A DNA stretch of 64,000 nt, from positions 1 through 64,000 of the forward strand of contig DAINDE010000002.1 in the NCBI GenBank assembly GCA_036732025.1, given 5' to 3'. Origin of the DNA: SSSZ01 sp036732025. Lineage in GTDB: Bacteria > Pseudomonadota > Gammaproteobacteria > Burkholderiales > Rhodocyclaceae. Numbering within the stretch: position 1 is the first letter of the stretch; each line of letters opens with the position of its first letter. The position numbers were made by a program, and so were the translations under genes. The notes below the pieces were generated by a model. The model saw only the letters and a program-made list of their open reading frames with translations, had not been told where the DNA came from and did not search any database. Below are positions 8,720 through 17,007 of the stretch, in pieces.

Positions 8720-10003
8720 TCAGGGGACGGGCGCGAGGATTTCCCGGAACATGGCCCGGGCCCAGGCTTCGTCTTCCCCTTCCGGCTGGGCGTCGTAGGA
8801 TTGCTTGACGGTCTGCTGGATGACGCCGTCGCCGCGGAAACGGTAATGGGTTTCGATGCGCATGAGTTCCAGGGGCTCGGCCCGCGCCACCACGAAGCAG
8901 ACGCTGTCCGGCAAGCGGGGTTCCGCTTCCCGGCCCCGGCTGCGGGCGGCGATGGCCAGGGCGGCGATGCTCCCGAGGCGGGCGGCCATCTGGCCGGTCT
9001 TGGGGTAGTGGCCGAAGAGGAGCGAGGCCTTGTCCACCATGTCCCCCACCACGTAGACCCGATCGTCCCCCGGGGCGTGCAGATGCACCGGGTCCATGGC
9101 CGCCCAGCCGGTGGGCTTGCCGGCGCCGTCGCGGCCGATGAGATCGGCCTGCCAGGCGAGGTCGCCCGCCTGCTGGGGCGGCAGGAGGATGGCCTCGGCG
9201 AAGGGGAAGGTGTCGAAATCGGTGGTCACCGCCTGCTTGAACGGGTCAAGGTGGCGGATGCGTGCCTGGGGCACGTAATTGATGCGCTCCCGGTAGGTGT
9301 TCTTGAATATGCGGTCGAAGCCGAGGGCAGCGGGGTTGGGGTCGAGGACGTGGATCTTGCCGGGGATGCCGCGCTTCTCCAGGTACCAGGCGATGAGCCC
9401 GGCCCGCTCGTAGGGGGCCGGGGGGCATCGGTAGGGCATCGGCGGCACCGTGAGCACCCAGTCGCCGCCGGCGAACCCAGCCAGCCGGCGCCGCAGGGCC
9501 TGGGCCTCGCCGGCGCCGGTGAAAGCGGCGGGGAAGCGGCTGCGGCAGTGTTCGGCGGACCGGCCGTCGTCGCCGAACCAGGCGGCGTAGTCGTGGCGGA
9601 TGCCGACGGCGAGGATGAGCCAGTCGTAGCCCAGGCTGCCGTCGGCGGTCACTACCCGCCGCCGCTCACGGTCGACGGCGGTGACTTCCGCCGAGAGCCG
9701 GGTATAGCCGAAAGCCCGCGCGGCGGCATCCCGGTCATGGCTCAGCAGCCGGCCGTCGGCGAGGCCGACCAGCCATTTGTTGGAAAGGGGGTGGGACCAG
9801 AAGGCGGCGTCCTTGTCGACCACCGCCACCTCCAGTTCCGGCGCCGCCTCGCGCAGGGTGCGGGCGGCGGCGAGGCCGCCCCAGCCGCCGCCGACGATGA
9901 CCACGCGGCGGCCCGAGGAGGCGGGCAGGAGGTCGGCGCGGGCCGTCAGGGAGGCGCCGAAGGCCGCCGAGGCGGCGAGGAAATGGCGACGGCTGAGGCC
10001 CAC
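8720..10003 (-). CDS. Flavocytochrome c sulfide dehydrogenase flavoprotein-like (FccB/SoxF-like)
   Basis: A 427-residue FAD-dependent oxidoreductase with a Tat-type signal (LSRRHFLAASAAFGASLTARA), a Rossmann motif VVIVGGGWGGLAAARTL for FAD, a second FAD segment VYVVGDMVDKAS, and a C-terminal domain (SVCFVVARAEPLELMRIETHY) typical of the FCSD flavin-binding family. These periplasmic enzymes oxidise sulfide and pass electrons to a c-type cytochrome. A redox Cys candidate sits in MPYRCPPAPYERAG. The cytochrome partner FccA is not adjacent. Start is GTG at 10003, 13 bp after the metG stop, so it may be transcribed with metG. Sulfide is the likely substrate but not proven by sequence. Confidence 0.75.
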   Translation of the reverse strand: MGLSRRHFLAASAAFGASLTARADLLPASSGRRVVIVGGGWGGLAAARTLREAAPELEVAVVDKDAAFWSHPLSNKWLVGLADGRLLSHDRDAAARAFGYTRLSAEVTAVDRERRRVVTADGSLGYDWLILAVGIRHDYAAWFGDDGRSAEHCRSRFPAAFTGAGEAQALRRRLAGFAGGDWVLTVPPMPYRCPPAPYERAGLIAWYLEKRGIPGKIHVLDPNPAALGFDRIFKNTYRERINYVPQARIRHLDPFKQAVTTDFDTFPFAEAILLPPQQAGDLAWQADLIGRDGAGKPTGWAAMDPVHLHAPGDDRVYVVGDMVDKASLLFGHYPKTGQMAARLGSIAALAIAARSRGREAEPRLPDSVCFVVARAEPLELMRIETHYRFRGDGVIQQTVKQSYDAQPEGEDEAWARAMFREILAPVP

Positions 10004-10016
10004 CGGCCGTGCGTGC

Positions 10017-12107
10017 TTACTTCACCCGCATGCCCGGCTGGGCGCCGGAATCGGGGGAAAGGATGTAGAGGCCGCCGGTCTTGCCCTCGGGGTCGGAGGC
10101 GGCGAGCACCATGCCCTCGCTCATGCCGAATTTCATCTTGCGCGGGGCCAGGTTGGCGACCATGACCGTCAGGCGGCCCACCAGGGCGGCCGGGTCGTAG
10201 GCGGACTTGATGCCGGCGAAGACCTGGCGCGGCTTTTCCTCGCCAATGTCGAGCTGCAGCCGGATCAGCTTGTCGGCGCCCTCCACGTGGCTGGCTTCGA
10301 CGATTTTGGCGATGCGCAGATCGACCTTCATGAAATCGTCGATGGTGCAGTGGGCGGCTTCTTCGGTGTGCACTTGGGCTTCCTTTTGCTGGTGTTCGGC
10401 GTGGCGCTGCTGGGATTGCTGTTCCGGGGCGGGGGCCAGGCTTTCCTTGTTGGCCTCGACCAGCTTTTCGATCTGCTTGGGATCGACGCGGGTCATCAGG
10501 TGGGCGTAGGCGTTGATGCCGTGGCCGCCGGCGAGCAGGGTACCGGCGTCGCTCCAGGTCAGCGGGGCGACGTTGAGGAAGGACTCCACCTTGGCCGCCA
10601 CCGCCGGCAGCACGGGCTTCAACAGCACGGTGAGCAGGCGGAAGAGGTTGAGCGCGTTGGTGCAGGCGGCGTGCAGCTCGCTGTCCTTGCCTTCCTGCTT
10701 GGCCAGTTCCCAGGGCTTGACGCTATCCACGTACTGGTTGGCGGCGTCGGCCAGGGCCATGACTTCGCGCATGGCCTTGCCGAATTCCCGGGCTTCGTAC
10801 AGCTCGGCGATGCGCGGCGCCGCCTCCTGGATGGAGCGGATGGCCGGCAGGCCGGCCTCGGCCGGGGCCAGCTGGCCGTTGAACCGCTTGGCGATGAAGC
10901 CGGCGGCGCGGCTGGCGATATTGACGTACTTGCCGACGAGGTCGGCATTCACCCGGGCGACGAAGTCTTCCAGGTTGAGGTCGATGTCCTCCATGGTCGC
11001 CGAGAGCTTGGCGGCGTAGTAGTAGCGCAGCCATTCCGGATTCAGCCCGGTGGCCAGGTAGCTGTCGGCGGTGATGAAGGTGCCGCGGCTCTTGGACATC
11101 TTGGCGCCATCCACGGTGAGGAAGCCGTGGGCGAAGATCCTGGTCGGGGTGCGGTAGCCGGCGTGGGCGAGTTCCGCGGGCCAGAAGAGGGCGTGGAAGT
11201 AGAGGATGTCCTTGCCGATGAAGTGGTAGAGCTCGGCCTGGGAATCGGGCTTGAAGTAGGCGTCGAAGTCGAGGCCCTTCCGGTCGCACAGGTTCTTGAA
11301 GGAACCCATGTAGCCGATGGGGGCGTCGAGCCAGACGTAGAAGTATTTGCCTGGCGCGTCGGGGATCTCGAAGCCGAAATAGGGGGCGTCCCGGGATATG
11401 TCCCAGTCGGTGAGCTTGTTTTCGCCCGGCTCGCCCAGCCATTCCTGCATCTTGTTGGCGGCTTCGGGTTGAAGGGTGCCGCTGTCGCGGCTGGTATAGG
11501 TGCGCAGGAACGCCTCGCAGCGGGGGTCCGAGAGCTTGAAGAAATAGTGTTCGGAAGCCCGCAGCTCCGGCTTGGCGCCGGAGACGGCGGAGTAGGGGTT
11601 CTTCAGCTCGGTGGGCGCGTAGGCGGCGCCGCAGGCTTCGCAGTTGTCGCCGTACTGGTCCTTGGCTCCGCACTTGGGGCACTCGCCCTTGATGAAGCGG
11701 TCGGGCAGGAACATCTGCTTGACCGGGTCGTAATACTGCTCGATGGTGCGGGTCTCGATGAGCCCGGCGGCCTTGAGGCGGCTGTAGATGTCGTTGGCGT
11801 AGTGGCGGGTCTCGGCGGAGTGGGTCGAGTAGTAATTGTCGAAACCCACCAGGAAGCCGGCGAAATCGCGGGAATGCTCGCCGTGCACCCGCGCGATGAG
11901 CTGCTCCGGCGTGATGCCTTCCTTCTCTGCCCGCAGCATGATGGGGGTGCCGTGGGTGTCGTCGGCGCAGACGTACCAGCATTCGTTGCCGCTCATCATC
12001 AGGAAGCGCACCCAGATGTCGGACTGGAAGTACTCCACCAGGTGGCCGAGGAGGATGGCGCCAATGGCGTAGGGCAGGGCGGAGGAGACGAGGATCTGGC
12101 GGGGCAT
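10017..12107 (-). CDS. metG: Methionyl-tRNA synthetase
   Basis: A 696-residue class I aminoacyl-tRNA synthetase that charges tRNA-Met in the cytoplasm. Residues start PRQILVSSALPYAIGAILLGHLVEY (in parts), including the HIGH-equivalent segment, followed by a Cys-type zinc knuckle (CPKCGAKDQYGDNCEACG) and the KMSKS loop (GAKMSKSRGTFI). The C-terminal ~105 residues are the Trbp111/EMAPII-like dimerisation and tRNA-binding domain (FMKVDLRIAKIVEASHVEGAD in parts). The length fits long bacterial MetG. The start at 12107 is set by MPRQILVSSALPY; longer in-frame upstream sequence has no family similarity and enters the ccdA region. Confidence 0.97.
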   Translation of the reverse strand: MPRQILVSSALPYAIGAILLGHLVEYFQSDIWVRFLMMSGNECWYVCADDTHGTPIMLRAEKEGITPEQLIARVHGEHSRDFAGFLVGFDNYYSTHSAETRHYANDIYSRLKAAGLIETRTIEQYYDPVKQMFLPDRFIKGECPKCGAKDQYGDNCEACGAAYAPTELKNPYSAVSGAKPELRASEHYFFKLSDPRCEAFLRTYTSRDSGTLQPEAANKMQEWLGEPGENKLTDWDISRDAPYFGFEIPDAPGKYFYVWLDAPIGYMGSFKNLCDRKGLDFDAYFKPDSQAELYHFIGKDILYFHALFWPAELAHAGYRTPTRIFAHGFLTVDGAKMSKSRGTFITADSYLATGLNPEWLRYYYAAKLSATMEDIDLNLEDFVARVNADLVGKYVNIASRAAGFIAKRFNGQLAPAEAGLPAIRSIQEAAPRIAELYEAREFGKAMREVMALADAANQYVDSVKPWELAKQEGKDSELHAACTNALNLFRLLTVLLKPVLPAVAAKVESFLNVAPLTWSDAGTLLAGGHGINAYAHLMTRVDPKQIEKLVEANKESLAPAPEQQSQQRHAEHQQKEAQVHTEEAAHCTIDDFMKVDLRIAKIVEASHVEGADKLIRLQLDIGEEKPRQVFAGIKSAYDPAALVGRLTVMVANLAPRKMKFGMSEGMVLAASDPEGKTGGLYILSPDSGAQPGMRVK

Positions 12108-12193
12108 GGCGGGGGCCGGAAAAGAGGTAAAGCCGGATTCTACCAAAGGGATGGCCCCGCTTCCGCGCGACCCGGGTATCGGGACGCCCGATC

Positions 12194-12245
12194 CGGAATG
12201 TTGGATATTGTGTTGCCTGTCATGCGCATCAATGGCAACATTCCG
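12194..12245. promoter_or_regulatory. Nested inverted repeats upstream of ccdAB, likely autoregulatory operator
   Basis: A perfect 10-bp inverted repeat CGGAATGTTG (12194-12203) / CAACATTCCG (12236-12245) overlaps a perfect 7-bp repeat TGTTGCC (12211-12217) / GGCAACA (12234-12240). They lie 20-75 bp before the ccdA start. Toxin-antitoxin operons of this class are repressed by the antitoxin-toxin complex binding such palindromes. Confidence 0.45.
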
Positions 12246-12266
12246 CCATACAGCTTGTACGTGGAG

Positions 12267-12521
12267 ATGCTCGTGGCCAATATCTTCCTTACCTCGTCCG
12301 GTGCGCGCAAGGCCACCAATGTCTCTCTCGGCGAAGCCCTGCTTGCCGAGGCCAAGGCCTTGCGCATCAACATTTCCCAGGCGGCCGAGGCGGGCATCGC
12401 CAGGGCGGTGCAGGAAAAACGGGCCGCGGCCTGGCTGGAGGCCAACCGGGAGGCCCTGGAAAGCTCCAACGCCTACGTGGAGAAGCATGGGCTGCCCCTC
12501 AACCGCTACCGGAGCTTCTGA
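12267..12521 (+). CDS. ccdA: CcdA-type antitoxin
   Basis: A protein of about 84 residues. The segment RKATNVSLGEALLAEAKALR, then INISQAAEAGIARAV is the ribbon-helix-helix DNA-binding part, and the C-terminal AAWLEANREALESSNAYVE, then LPLNRYRSF is the toxin-binding tail typical of CcdA. It neutralises CcdB and represses its own operon. The ATG at 12267 is annotated, but GTG at 12273 is at least as good because GGAG lies 6 bp before it. Longer in-frame extensions would cover the palindromic operator. The stop overlaps the ccdB start (TGATG). Confidence 0.85.
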   Translation: MLVANIFLTSSGARKATNVSLGEALLAEAKALRINISQAAEAGIARAVQEKRAAAWLEANREALESSNAYVEKHGLPLNRYRSF

Positions 12522-12820
12522 TGGCCCGGTTCGGCGTCTACCGGAATCCGGAGGGGGTGGGCTACCTGCTCGACGTCCAGGCCGACCTGCTCGGCCACCT
12601 CAACACCCGGGTCGTGGTGCCGCTGCTGCCCCTCGCCGGGGCGCCGAAGCCCGCCACCACGCTCAACCCGCTGTTTGAGATCGAGGGCATCCCGGTTTCG
12701 ATGGTGACCCAGTTCATGGCCGCCGTTCCCTTGGCCCTGCTGCGGACGCCTCTCCTCAATCTGGAAGGCCGGCGGGGAGAGATCACGGCAGCGGTGGATT
12801 TCTTGTTTCAGGGATTCTGA
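12521..12820 (+). CDS. ccdB: CcdB-type toxin (gyrase inhibitor)
   Basis: A 99-residue protein, the normal CcdB size (101 in F plasmid). Recognisable features are MARFGVYRNP at the N-terminus, YLLDVQADLLGHLNTRVVVP, PLLPLAG, LNPLFEIEG and the C-terminal LLNLEGRRGEITAAVDFLFQG (in parts). CcdB traps the DNA gyrase-DNA complex. In F CcdB the last residues W99, G100, I101 are critical; here the end is QGF, so the final contact residues differ. Translation is coupled to ccdA by a one-base overlap. The pair sits between two housekeeping genes, suggesting a chromosomal acquisition. Confidence 0.85.
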   Translation: MARFGVYRNPEGVGYLLDVQADLLGHLNTRVVVPLLPLAGAPKPATTLNPLFEIEGIPVSMVTQFMAAVPLALLRTPLLNLEGRRGEITAAVDFLFQGF

Positions 12821-12861
12821 CTCGCTCGCCTCAAGTCGCCGTCAAACGGCCAGCTAATGGT

Positions 12862-12886
12862 ATAGTTAACTAAATTACTCAAGTAT
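12862..12886. promoter_or_regulatory. Candidate IscR type-1 binding site upstream of mrp
   Basis: The 25 bp here match 23 of 25 positions of the published E. coli type-1 IscR consensus, with mismatches only at positions 7 and 17. It begins ATAGTTAACTAA and ends ATTACTCAAGTAT, and contains the palindrome TAGTTAACTA. It overlaps a possible -10 (TATAGT, 12861-12866) and ends 14 bp before the mrp ATG. This predicts repression by [2Fe-2S]-IscR and induction under iron-sulfur stress. Confidence 0.6.
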
Positions 12887-12899
12887 CCGGAGAAAATCT

Positions 12900-13991
12900 A
12901 TGAGCGTCACCGTCGAAGCCGTCCGCGCTGCCCTCGGCCAGACCATCGACCCCAACACCGGCAAGAGCTACGTCGCCGGCAAGGCCGTGAAAAACATCCA
13001 GGTGGACGGAGACGACGTCTCCTTCGACCTGGAGCTGGGCTACCCGGCCAAGACCCAGGTCGACGGCATCAGGAAGCAGGTGATCGCCGCCGTGCGCGCC
13101 CTGCCCGGCGTCGGCAACGTTTCCGCCAACGTCTCGGTGAAGATCGTCGCCCATTCGGTGCAGATGGGTGTCAAGCTCCTGCCCGGCGTCAAGAACATCA
13201 TCGCCGTCGCTTCCGGCAAGGGGGGCGTCGGCAAGAGCACCACGGCGGTGAACCTCGCCCTGGCGCTCGCCCAGGAAGGCGCCACCGTGGGCATTCTCGA
13301 CGCCGACATCTACGGTCCCTCGCAACCCCAGATGCTGGGGCTCCAGGGGCAGCAGCCGGAATCCCGCGACGGCGCCAGCATGGAGCCGCTGGAAGCCTAC
13401 GGCCTGCAGGCCCAGTCCATCGGTTTCATGATCGACGTCGAGACTCCCATGGTCTGGCGCGGCCCCATGGTCACCCAGGCCCTCGACCAGTTGCTCACCC
13501 AGACCAACTGGCGCGACGTCGATTACCTCATCGTCGACATGCCCCCCGGCACCGGCGACACCCAACTGTCGCTGGCCCAGAAGGTGCCGGTGACCGGCGC
13601 CGTCATCGTCACCACGCCCCAGGACATCGCCCTCATCGACGCCCGCAAGGGTTTGAAGATGTTCGAGAAGGTGAACATCCCCATCCTCGGCATCGTCGAG
13701 AACATGAGTATCCACGTCTGCTCGAAGTGCGGCCACGCCGAACACATCTTCGGCCAGGGCGGCGGCGAGCAGATGTGCAAGGACTACGATGTCGAATTCC
13801 TGGGCAGCCTGCCGCTCGAAATGTCCATCCGCGAGATGGCCGACGGCGGCAAGCCGACGGTGGTCGGCGCCCCGGATTCCAAGGCCGCCGAGATCTACCG
13901 GGCCATCGCCCGCCGCATCGCCATCAAGATCGCCGAGAAGGCCAAGGACATGACCAGCAAGTTCCCCAACATCGTGGTGCAAAACACCTGA
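12900..13991 (+). CDS. mrp: Mrp/ApbC iron-sulfur cluster carrier ATPase
   Basis: A 363-residue protein. The N-terminal ~90 residues form an MIP18-like (DUF59) domain; the rest is a P-loop ATPase of the Mrp/NBP35 family with the deviant Walker A VASGKGGVGKSTTAVNLALA (in parts, residues ~103-122), LDADIYGPSQPQMLG, and the conserved Cys pair SIHVCSKCGH that holds a transferable [4Fe-4S] cluster. It delivers clusters to target proteins in the cytoplasm. GGAG lies 8 bp before the ATG. The gene follows an IscR-like site, which fits its job. A strong terminator follows it. Confidence 0.95.
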   Translation: MSVTVEAVRAALGQTIDPNTGKSYVAGKAVKNIQVDGDDVSFDLELGYPAKTQVDGIRKQVIAAVRALPGVGNVSANVSVKIVAHSVQMGVKLLPGVKNIIAVASGKGGVGKSTTAVNLALALAQEGATVGILDADIYGPSQPQMLGLQGQQPESRDGASMEPLEAYGLQAQSIGFMIDVETPMVWRGPMVTQALDQLLTQTNWRDVDYLIVDMPPGTGDTQLSLAQKVPVTGAVIVTTPQDIALIDARKGLKMFEKVNIPILGIVENMSIHVCSKCGHAEHIFGQGGGEQMCKDYDVEFLGSLPLEMSIREMADGGKPTVVGAPDSKAAEIYRAIARRIAIKIAEKAKDMTSKFPNIVVQNT

Positions 13992-14022
13992 TCTACCACG
14001 GATTTTTCGCCATTTTTTCAGG

Positions 14023-14054
14023 TAAAGGCGGGTACAATCCCGCCTTTATTTTTT
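14023..14054 (+). terminator. Rho-independent terminator after mrp
   Basis: A 10-bp perfect stem TAAAGGCGGG (14023-14032) / CCCGCCTTTA (14039-14048) with loop TACAAT, followed by a run of six T. It lies 31 bp after the mrp stop and 22 bp before the dcd start. Confidence 0.85.
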
Positions 14055-14075
14055 GGTGCTCGCAGGCAGGGAAAA

Positions 14076-14642
14076 ATGGCCATCAAATCGGACAAGTGGA
14101 TTCGCCGCATGGCGGAGCAGCACGGCATGATCGAGCCCTTCGAGCCCGATCTGGTGCGCGAGGTCAATGGCCACAAGATCGTCTCCTACGGCACCTCCAG
14201 CTACGGCTACGACATCCGCTGCGCCCGGGAATTCAAGGTGTTCACCAACATCAACTCGACCGTGGTGGACCCCAAGGCCTTCGACCCCAAGTCCTTCGTC
14301 GAGGTCGAGTCGGACGTCTGCATCATTCCCCCCAATTCCTTCGCCCTGGCCCGCACCGTCGAGTACTTCCGCATCCCCCGCTCGGTGCTCACCGTCTGCC
14401 TGGGCAAGAGCACCTATGCCCGCTGCGGCATCATCGTGAACGTCACTCCCTTCGAACCCGAGTGGGAAGGCTACGTGACGCTCGAGTTTTCCAACACCAC
14501 CCCGCTCCCGGCCAAGATCTACGCCGGCGAGGGCTGCGCCCAGGTGCTCTTCTTCGAGTCCGACGAGGTTTGCGAAACTTCCTACCGGGACCGGGGCGGC
14601 AAGTACCAGGGTCAGGTGGGCGTGACCTTGCCCAAGATCTGA
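14076..14642 (+). CDS. dcd: dCTP deaminase
   Basis: A 188-residue cytoplasmic enzyme converting dCTP to dUTP, the precursor route to dUMP and, through ThyA, dTMP. Motifs are SYGTSSYGYDIRCAREFKVF, then the active-site region SVLTVCLGKSTYARCGIIVN (key Ser-Arg, and the Glu of VTPFEPEWEGYVTLEFSNTT, in parts). The length is the normal one for monofunctional Dcd (193 in E. coli). It follows the mrp terminator and so is separately transcribed. The C-terminal GKYQGQVGVTLP is the usual lid over the nucleotide. Confidence 0.97.
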   Translation: MAIKSDKWIRRMAEQHGMIEPFEPDLVREVNGHKIVSYGTSSYGYDIRCAREFKVFTNINSTVVDPKAFDPKSFVEVESDVCIIPPNSFALARTVEYFRIPRSVLTVCLGKSTYARCGIIVNVTPFEPEWEGYVTLEFSNTTPLPAKIYAGEGCAQVLFFESDEVCETSYRDRGGKYQGQVGVTLPKI

Positions 14643-14711
14643 CGGCCGTGACTGCCGGCTTTCCGCTTTTCCCGACCCGCTCCGGCGGGTCGCTGCATTT
14701 TGAGGACTGAC

Positions 14712-16940
14712 ATGCGCTTCCATTTCCCCGTCATCATCATCGACGAAGACTTCCGCTCCGAGAACGCCTCGGGTCTGGGCATCCGCGCCCTGGCCGAAGC
14801 CATCGAGAAGGAGGGCATGGAGGTCCTCGGCGTCACCAGTTACGGCGATTTGACCTCCTTCGCCCAGCAGCAGAGCCGGGCCTCCTGCTTCATCCTCTCC
14901 ATCGACGACGAGGAACTGGCCAACGAGCCCGAGGAAACCCTGGCCGAACTGCGGGCCTTCGTCACCGAGATACGCAACCGCAACAGCGACATCCCCATCT
15001 TCCTCCACGGCGAGACGCGCACCTCGCGGCACATCCCCAACGACGTGCTGCGGGAACTGCACGGCTTCATCCACATGTTCGAGGACACGCCGGAATTCAT
15101 CGCCCGCTACGTGGTGCGGGAGGCCCGGGCCTACGTCGATTCCCTGCCGCCGCCCTTCTTCCGGGCCCTGACCCACTACGCCGCCGACGGCTCCTATTCC
15201 TGGCACTGCCCCGGCCATTCCGGCGGCGTCGCCTTCCTGAAAAGCCCCGTGGGCCAGATGTTCCACCAGTTCTTCGGCGAAAACATGCTGCGGGCCGACG
15301 TCTGCAACGCCGTCGAGGAACTCGGCCAGCTTCTCGACCACACCGGCCCGGTGGCGGCTTCCGAGCGCAACGCCGCCCGTATCTTCAACGCCGACCACCT
15401 CTACTTCGTCACCAACGGGACGTCGACCTCCAACAAGATCGTCTGGCACTCCACCGTGGCGCCGGGGGACATCGTGGTGGTGGATCGCAACTGCCACAAG
15501 TCGGTGCTGCACTCGATCATGATGACCGGCGCCGTGCCCGTCTTCCTCATGCCCACCCGCAACAACTACGGCATCATCGGCCCCATCCCCAAGGCCGAGT
15601 TCAGTTGGGAAAACATCCAGAAGAAGATCGCCGCCAACCCCTTCGCCACCGACAAGAACGCCAAGCCCCGGGTGCTGACCATCACCCAATCCACTTACGA
15701 CGGCGTGCTCTACAACGTCGAGGCCATCAAGGAAGAGCTGGACGGCAAGATCGACACCCTGCACTTCGACGAGGCCTGGCTGCCCCACGCCGCCTTCCAC
15801 GATTTCTACGGCGATTACCACGCCATCGGCGCCGACCGGCCCCGCTGCCGGGAGTCCATGGTCTTCGCCACCCAATCGACCCACAAGCTGCTGGCCGGCC
15901 TCTCCCAAGCCTCGCAGATCCTGGTGCAGGACGCCGAGAACCAGCGCCTCGACCGCGACGTGTTCAACGAGGCCTACCTGATGCACACCTCCACCTCGCC
16001 GCAATACTCCATCATCGCCTCCTGCGACGTGGCGGCGGCGATGATGGAAGAGCCCGGCGGCACAGCCCTGGTGGAGGAGTCCATCGCCGAAGCCCTCGAT
16101 TTCCGCCGCGCCATGCGCAAGGTGGACGTGGAGTGGGGCGCCGACTGGTGGTTCAGGGTGTGGGGGCCCGACGACCTCTCCGAAGAGGGCATCGAGGAGC
16201 GGGAAGCCTGGATGCTCAAGCCTGGCGAGCGCTGGCACGGCTTCGGCCAGCTGGCCGAAGGCTTCAACATGCTGGACCCCATCAAGGCCACCATCATCAC
16301 CCCGGGCCTGGACGTGGACGGCGACTTCGCCGACGACATCGGCATCCCGGCGGCCATCGTCACCAAGTACCTGGCCGAGCACGGGGTCATCGTCGAAAAG
16401 TGCGGTCTCTACAGCTTCTTCATCATGTTTACCATCGGCATCACCAAGGGCCGCTGGAACACCCTGGTCACCGCCCTGCAGCAGTTCAAGGACGACTACG
16501 ACAAGAACCAGCCCCTGTGGAAGGTGCTGCCGGAATTCGTGCAAAAGCACCCGCGCTACGAACGGGTCGGCCTCAAGGACCTGTGCACCCAGATCCATAC
16601 CGTGTACAAGCAGAACGACGTGGCTCGCCTCACCACCGAGATGTACCTCTCGGACATGGTGCCTGCCATGCGCCCGGCCGACGCCTTCGCCAGGATGGCC
16701 CACCGGGAGATCGAGCGGGTGCCGGTGGACGAGCTGGAAGGCCGCGTCACGGCGGTGCTGCTCACGCCCTACCCGCCGGGCATCCCGCTCCTCATCCCCG
16801 GCGAGCGCTTCAACGCCACCATCTGCAACTACCTGAAATTCGCCCGCGAATTCAACGCCCGTTTCCCCGGCTTCGAGACCGACATCCACGGCCTGGTCAA
16901 GGGCGAGGACGGGCGCTACTACGTGGATTGCGTGCGCTGA
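14712..16940 (+). CDS. Orn/Lys/Arg decarboxylase (PLP-dependent, fold type I)
   Basis: A 742-residue protein with the full layout of biodegradative AdiA/LdcI enzymes: an N-terminal response-regulator-like wing domain (residues 1-125, FPVIIIDEDFRSENASG), the PLP core with YSWHCPGHSGGVAFLKSPVG, VVDRNCHKSVLHSIM, LHFDEAWLPHAAFHDFYGDY and the Schiff-base Lys in FATQSTHKLLAGLSQAS, and a C-terminal domain with LTPYPPGIPLLIPGERF. It removes CO2 from a basic amino acid, consuming a proton. Arginine, lysine or ornithine cannot be told apart safely here. GAGG lies 6 bp before the ATG at 14712. A GC-rich hairpin (14673-14692) precedes it, and a terminator follows. Confidence 0.9.
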   Translation: MRFHFPVIIIDEDFRSENASGLGIRALAEAIEKEGMEVLGVTSYGDLTSFAQQQSRASCFILSIDDEELANEPEETLAELRAFVTEIRNRNSDIPIFLHGETRTSRHIPNDVLRELHGFIHMFEDTPEFIARYVVREARAYVDSLPPPFFRALTHYAADGSYSWHCPGHSGGVAFLKSPVGQMFHQFFGENMLRADVCNAVEELGQLLDHTGPVAASERNAARIFNADHLYFVTNGTSTSNKIVWHSTVAPGDIVVVDRNCHKSVLHSIMMTGAVPVFLMPTRNNYGIIGPIPKAEFSWENIQKKIAANPFATDKNAKPRVLTITQSTYDGVLYNVEAIKEELDGKIDTLHFDEAWLPHAAFHDFYGDYHAIGADRPRCRESMVFATQSTHKLLAGLSQASQILVQDAENQRLDRDVFNEAYLMHTSTSPQYSIIASCDVAAAMMEEPGGTALVEESIAEALDFRRAMRKVDVEWGADWWFRVWGPDDLSEEGIEEREAWMLKPGERWHGFGQLAEGFNMLDPIKATIITPGLDVDGDFADDIGIPAAIVTKYLAEHGVIVEKCGLYSFFIMFTIGITKGRWNTLVTALQQFKDDYDKNQPLWKVLPEFVQKHPRYERVGLKDLCTQIHTVYKQNDVARLTTEMYLSDMVPAMRPADAFARMAHREIERVPVDELEGRVTAVLLTPYPPGIPLLIPGERFNATICNYLKFAREFNARFPGFETDIHGLVKGEDGRYYVDCVR

Positions 16941-16964
16941 CCCCGGCGCCGGCTCCGCCAGCGA

Positions 16965-16989
16965 AAAGGCCGCCCCGGAGGCGGCCTTT
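16965..16989 (+). terminator. Terminator hairpin after the decarboxylase gene
   Basis: A 10-bp stem AAAGGCCGCC (16965-16974) / GGCGGCCTTT (16980-16989) with loop CCGGA, 24 bp after the stop. The T tract is short. The A-rich 5' side could also help stop the convergent DUF4337 transcript. Confidence 0.65.
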
Positions 16990-17007
16990 GCTTTGGCCAG
17001 CCGCGGC

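Noticed and set aside
14673..14692. Hairpin CGACCCGC/GCGGGTCG between dcd and the decarboxylase gene
   Set aside because: Stable stem but no T run, so I would not call it a terminator; it may be incidental or a weak attenuator.
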